Source: Ameyamaea chiangmaiensis (lineage in GTDB: Bacteria > Pseudomonadota > Alphaproteobacteria > Acetobacterales > Acetobacteraceae). From it: a stretch of 42,411 bases of DNA. The position numbers and the translations under genes are program-made. Positions 42,310 to 42,411 of this stretch are shown piece by piece. Every line of letters begins with the position of its first letter. Within the stretch, counting starts at the first letter, position 1. The notes under the pieces were generated by a model that was given only the letters and a program-made list of their open reading frames with translations, did no database searches and was not told the DNA's origin. The DNA lies in the NCBI RefSeq assembly GCF_013376175.1, contig NZ_JABXXR010000013.1:1-42411 (forward strand). Direction: 5' to 3'.

Positions 42310-42411
42310 ATGAACCGCGAGAGCGCGCACACGGTCAAGAGTTACGAACAGGAACTGGGGCAACTCCGTGCGATCATGGCGCGGATGGGCGGTCTTGTGG
42401 AGAGCCAGACG
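42310..42411 (+). CDS. PhoU-like protein, N-terminal part (3' cut by window end)
   Basis: The first 34 codons read M-N-R-E-S-A-H-T-V-K-S-Y-E-Q-E-L-G-Q-L-R...M-A-R-M-G-G-L-V-E-S-Q-T. The pattern H-T-V-K-x-Y-x-x-E-L-x-x-L and M-G-G-L-x-E-x-Q is typical of the first helix of PhoU, the phosphate-signalling regulator. GGGGAGGG lies just before the ATG. Only the first helix is visible, so this is a probable call. Confidence 0.55.
   Translation, partial: MNRESAHTVKSYEQELGQLRAIMARMGGLVESQT

Noticed and set aside
1-42411. tRNA, rRNA and CRISPR arrays
   Set aside because: None recognised by eye: no regular spaced repeats and no tRNA-like or rRNA sequence stood out; a covariance-model search was not possible here.

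Overview
The window is high-GC bacterial DNA, with AT-rich stretches confined to a few promoter gaps. It is most likely from an alphaproteobacterium of the acetic acid bacteria (Acetobacteraceae). Support comes from a gluconate 5-dehydrogenase-like SDR of the Gluconobacter type, a three-gene pntA1-pntA2-pntB transhydrogenase operon, the ispH-thrB-rnhA gene order and an IS5-family (IS427-like) transposase remnant. The genus cannot be settled from the sequence alone.

Layout. (1) 1-4776, plus strand: a signalling operon. It holds the end of a peptidoglycan-binding-type protein, a membrane DUF3365/HAMP sensor with no output domain, a Hanks-type Ser/Thr kinase, a possible 69-aa ORF, a PP2C phosphatase and an OmpR-type regulator. 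The kinase and everything after it start at ATGA overlaps. (2) 4905-10836, minus strand: central metabolism, with a zinc alcohol dehydrogenase, the pnt operon and L-serine dehydratase. (3) 11402-14653, minus strand: a TonB-dependent receptor and an Asp/Glu/hydantoin racemase. (4) 14797-32428, plus strand: a long catabolic and transport operon led by an FCD-type GntR regulator divergent from the racemase. It encodes a two-domain rhodanese, an allantoinase/hydantoinase-like amidohydrolase, a PatB/MalY-type C-S lyase, a complete peptide-type ABC importer split into two blocks, an N-carbamoyl-amino-acid hydrolase, a CapA-family protein, a D-2-hydroxyacid dehydrogenase, two VOC proteins and a P-loop NTPase fused to an FGE-sulfatase (SUMF1) domain. 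(5) 32429-33542: a decayed IS5-family transposase and featureless remnants. (6) 33543-36355: a MocR-type regulator divergent from a UrcA-family protein and a PhzF-family protein, with a paired dyad operator candidate between them. (7) 36384-39639, minus strand: gluconate 5-dehydrogenase-like SDR, an alginate-export-type porin and a small lipoprotein. (8) 39846-42411, plus strand: ispH, thrB, rnhA and the start of a PhoU-like gene.

The most interesting part is region 4. Racemase, cyclic amidohydrolase, N-carbamoyl hydrolase, C-S lyase and sulfurtransferase together look like a route from a cyclic ureide or thiazoline-type compound (DL) through an N-carbamoyl-L-amino acid to a sulfur amino acid, whose sulfur is then released. 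The TonB receptor and ABC importer would bring in the compound. The three main regulatory gaps of this region (upstream of the TonB receptor, between racemase and GntR, and before the first solute-binding protein) each hold an ATAT-N10-ATAT dyad, which suggests a shared operator. The substrate is inferred, not shown.
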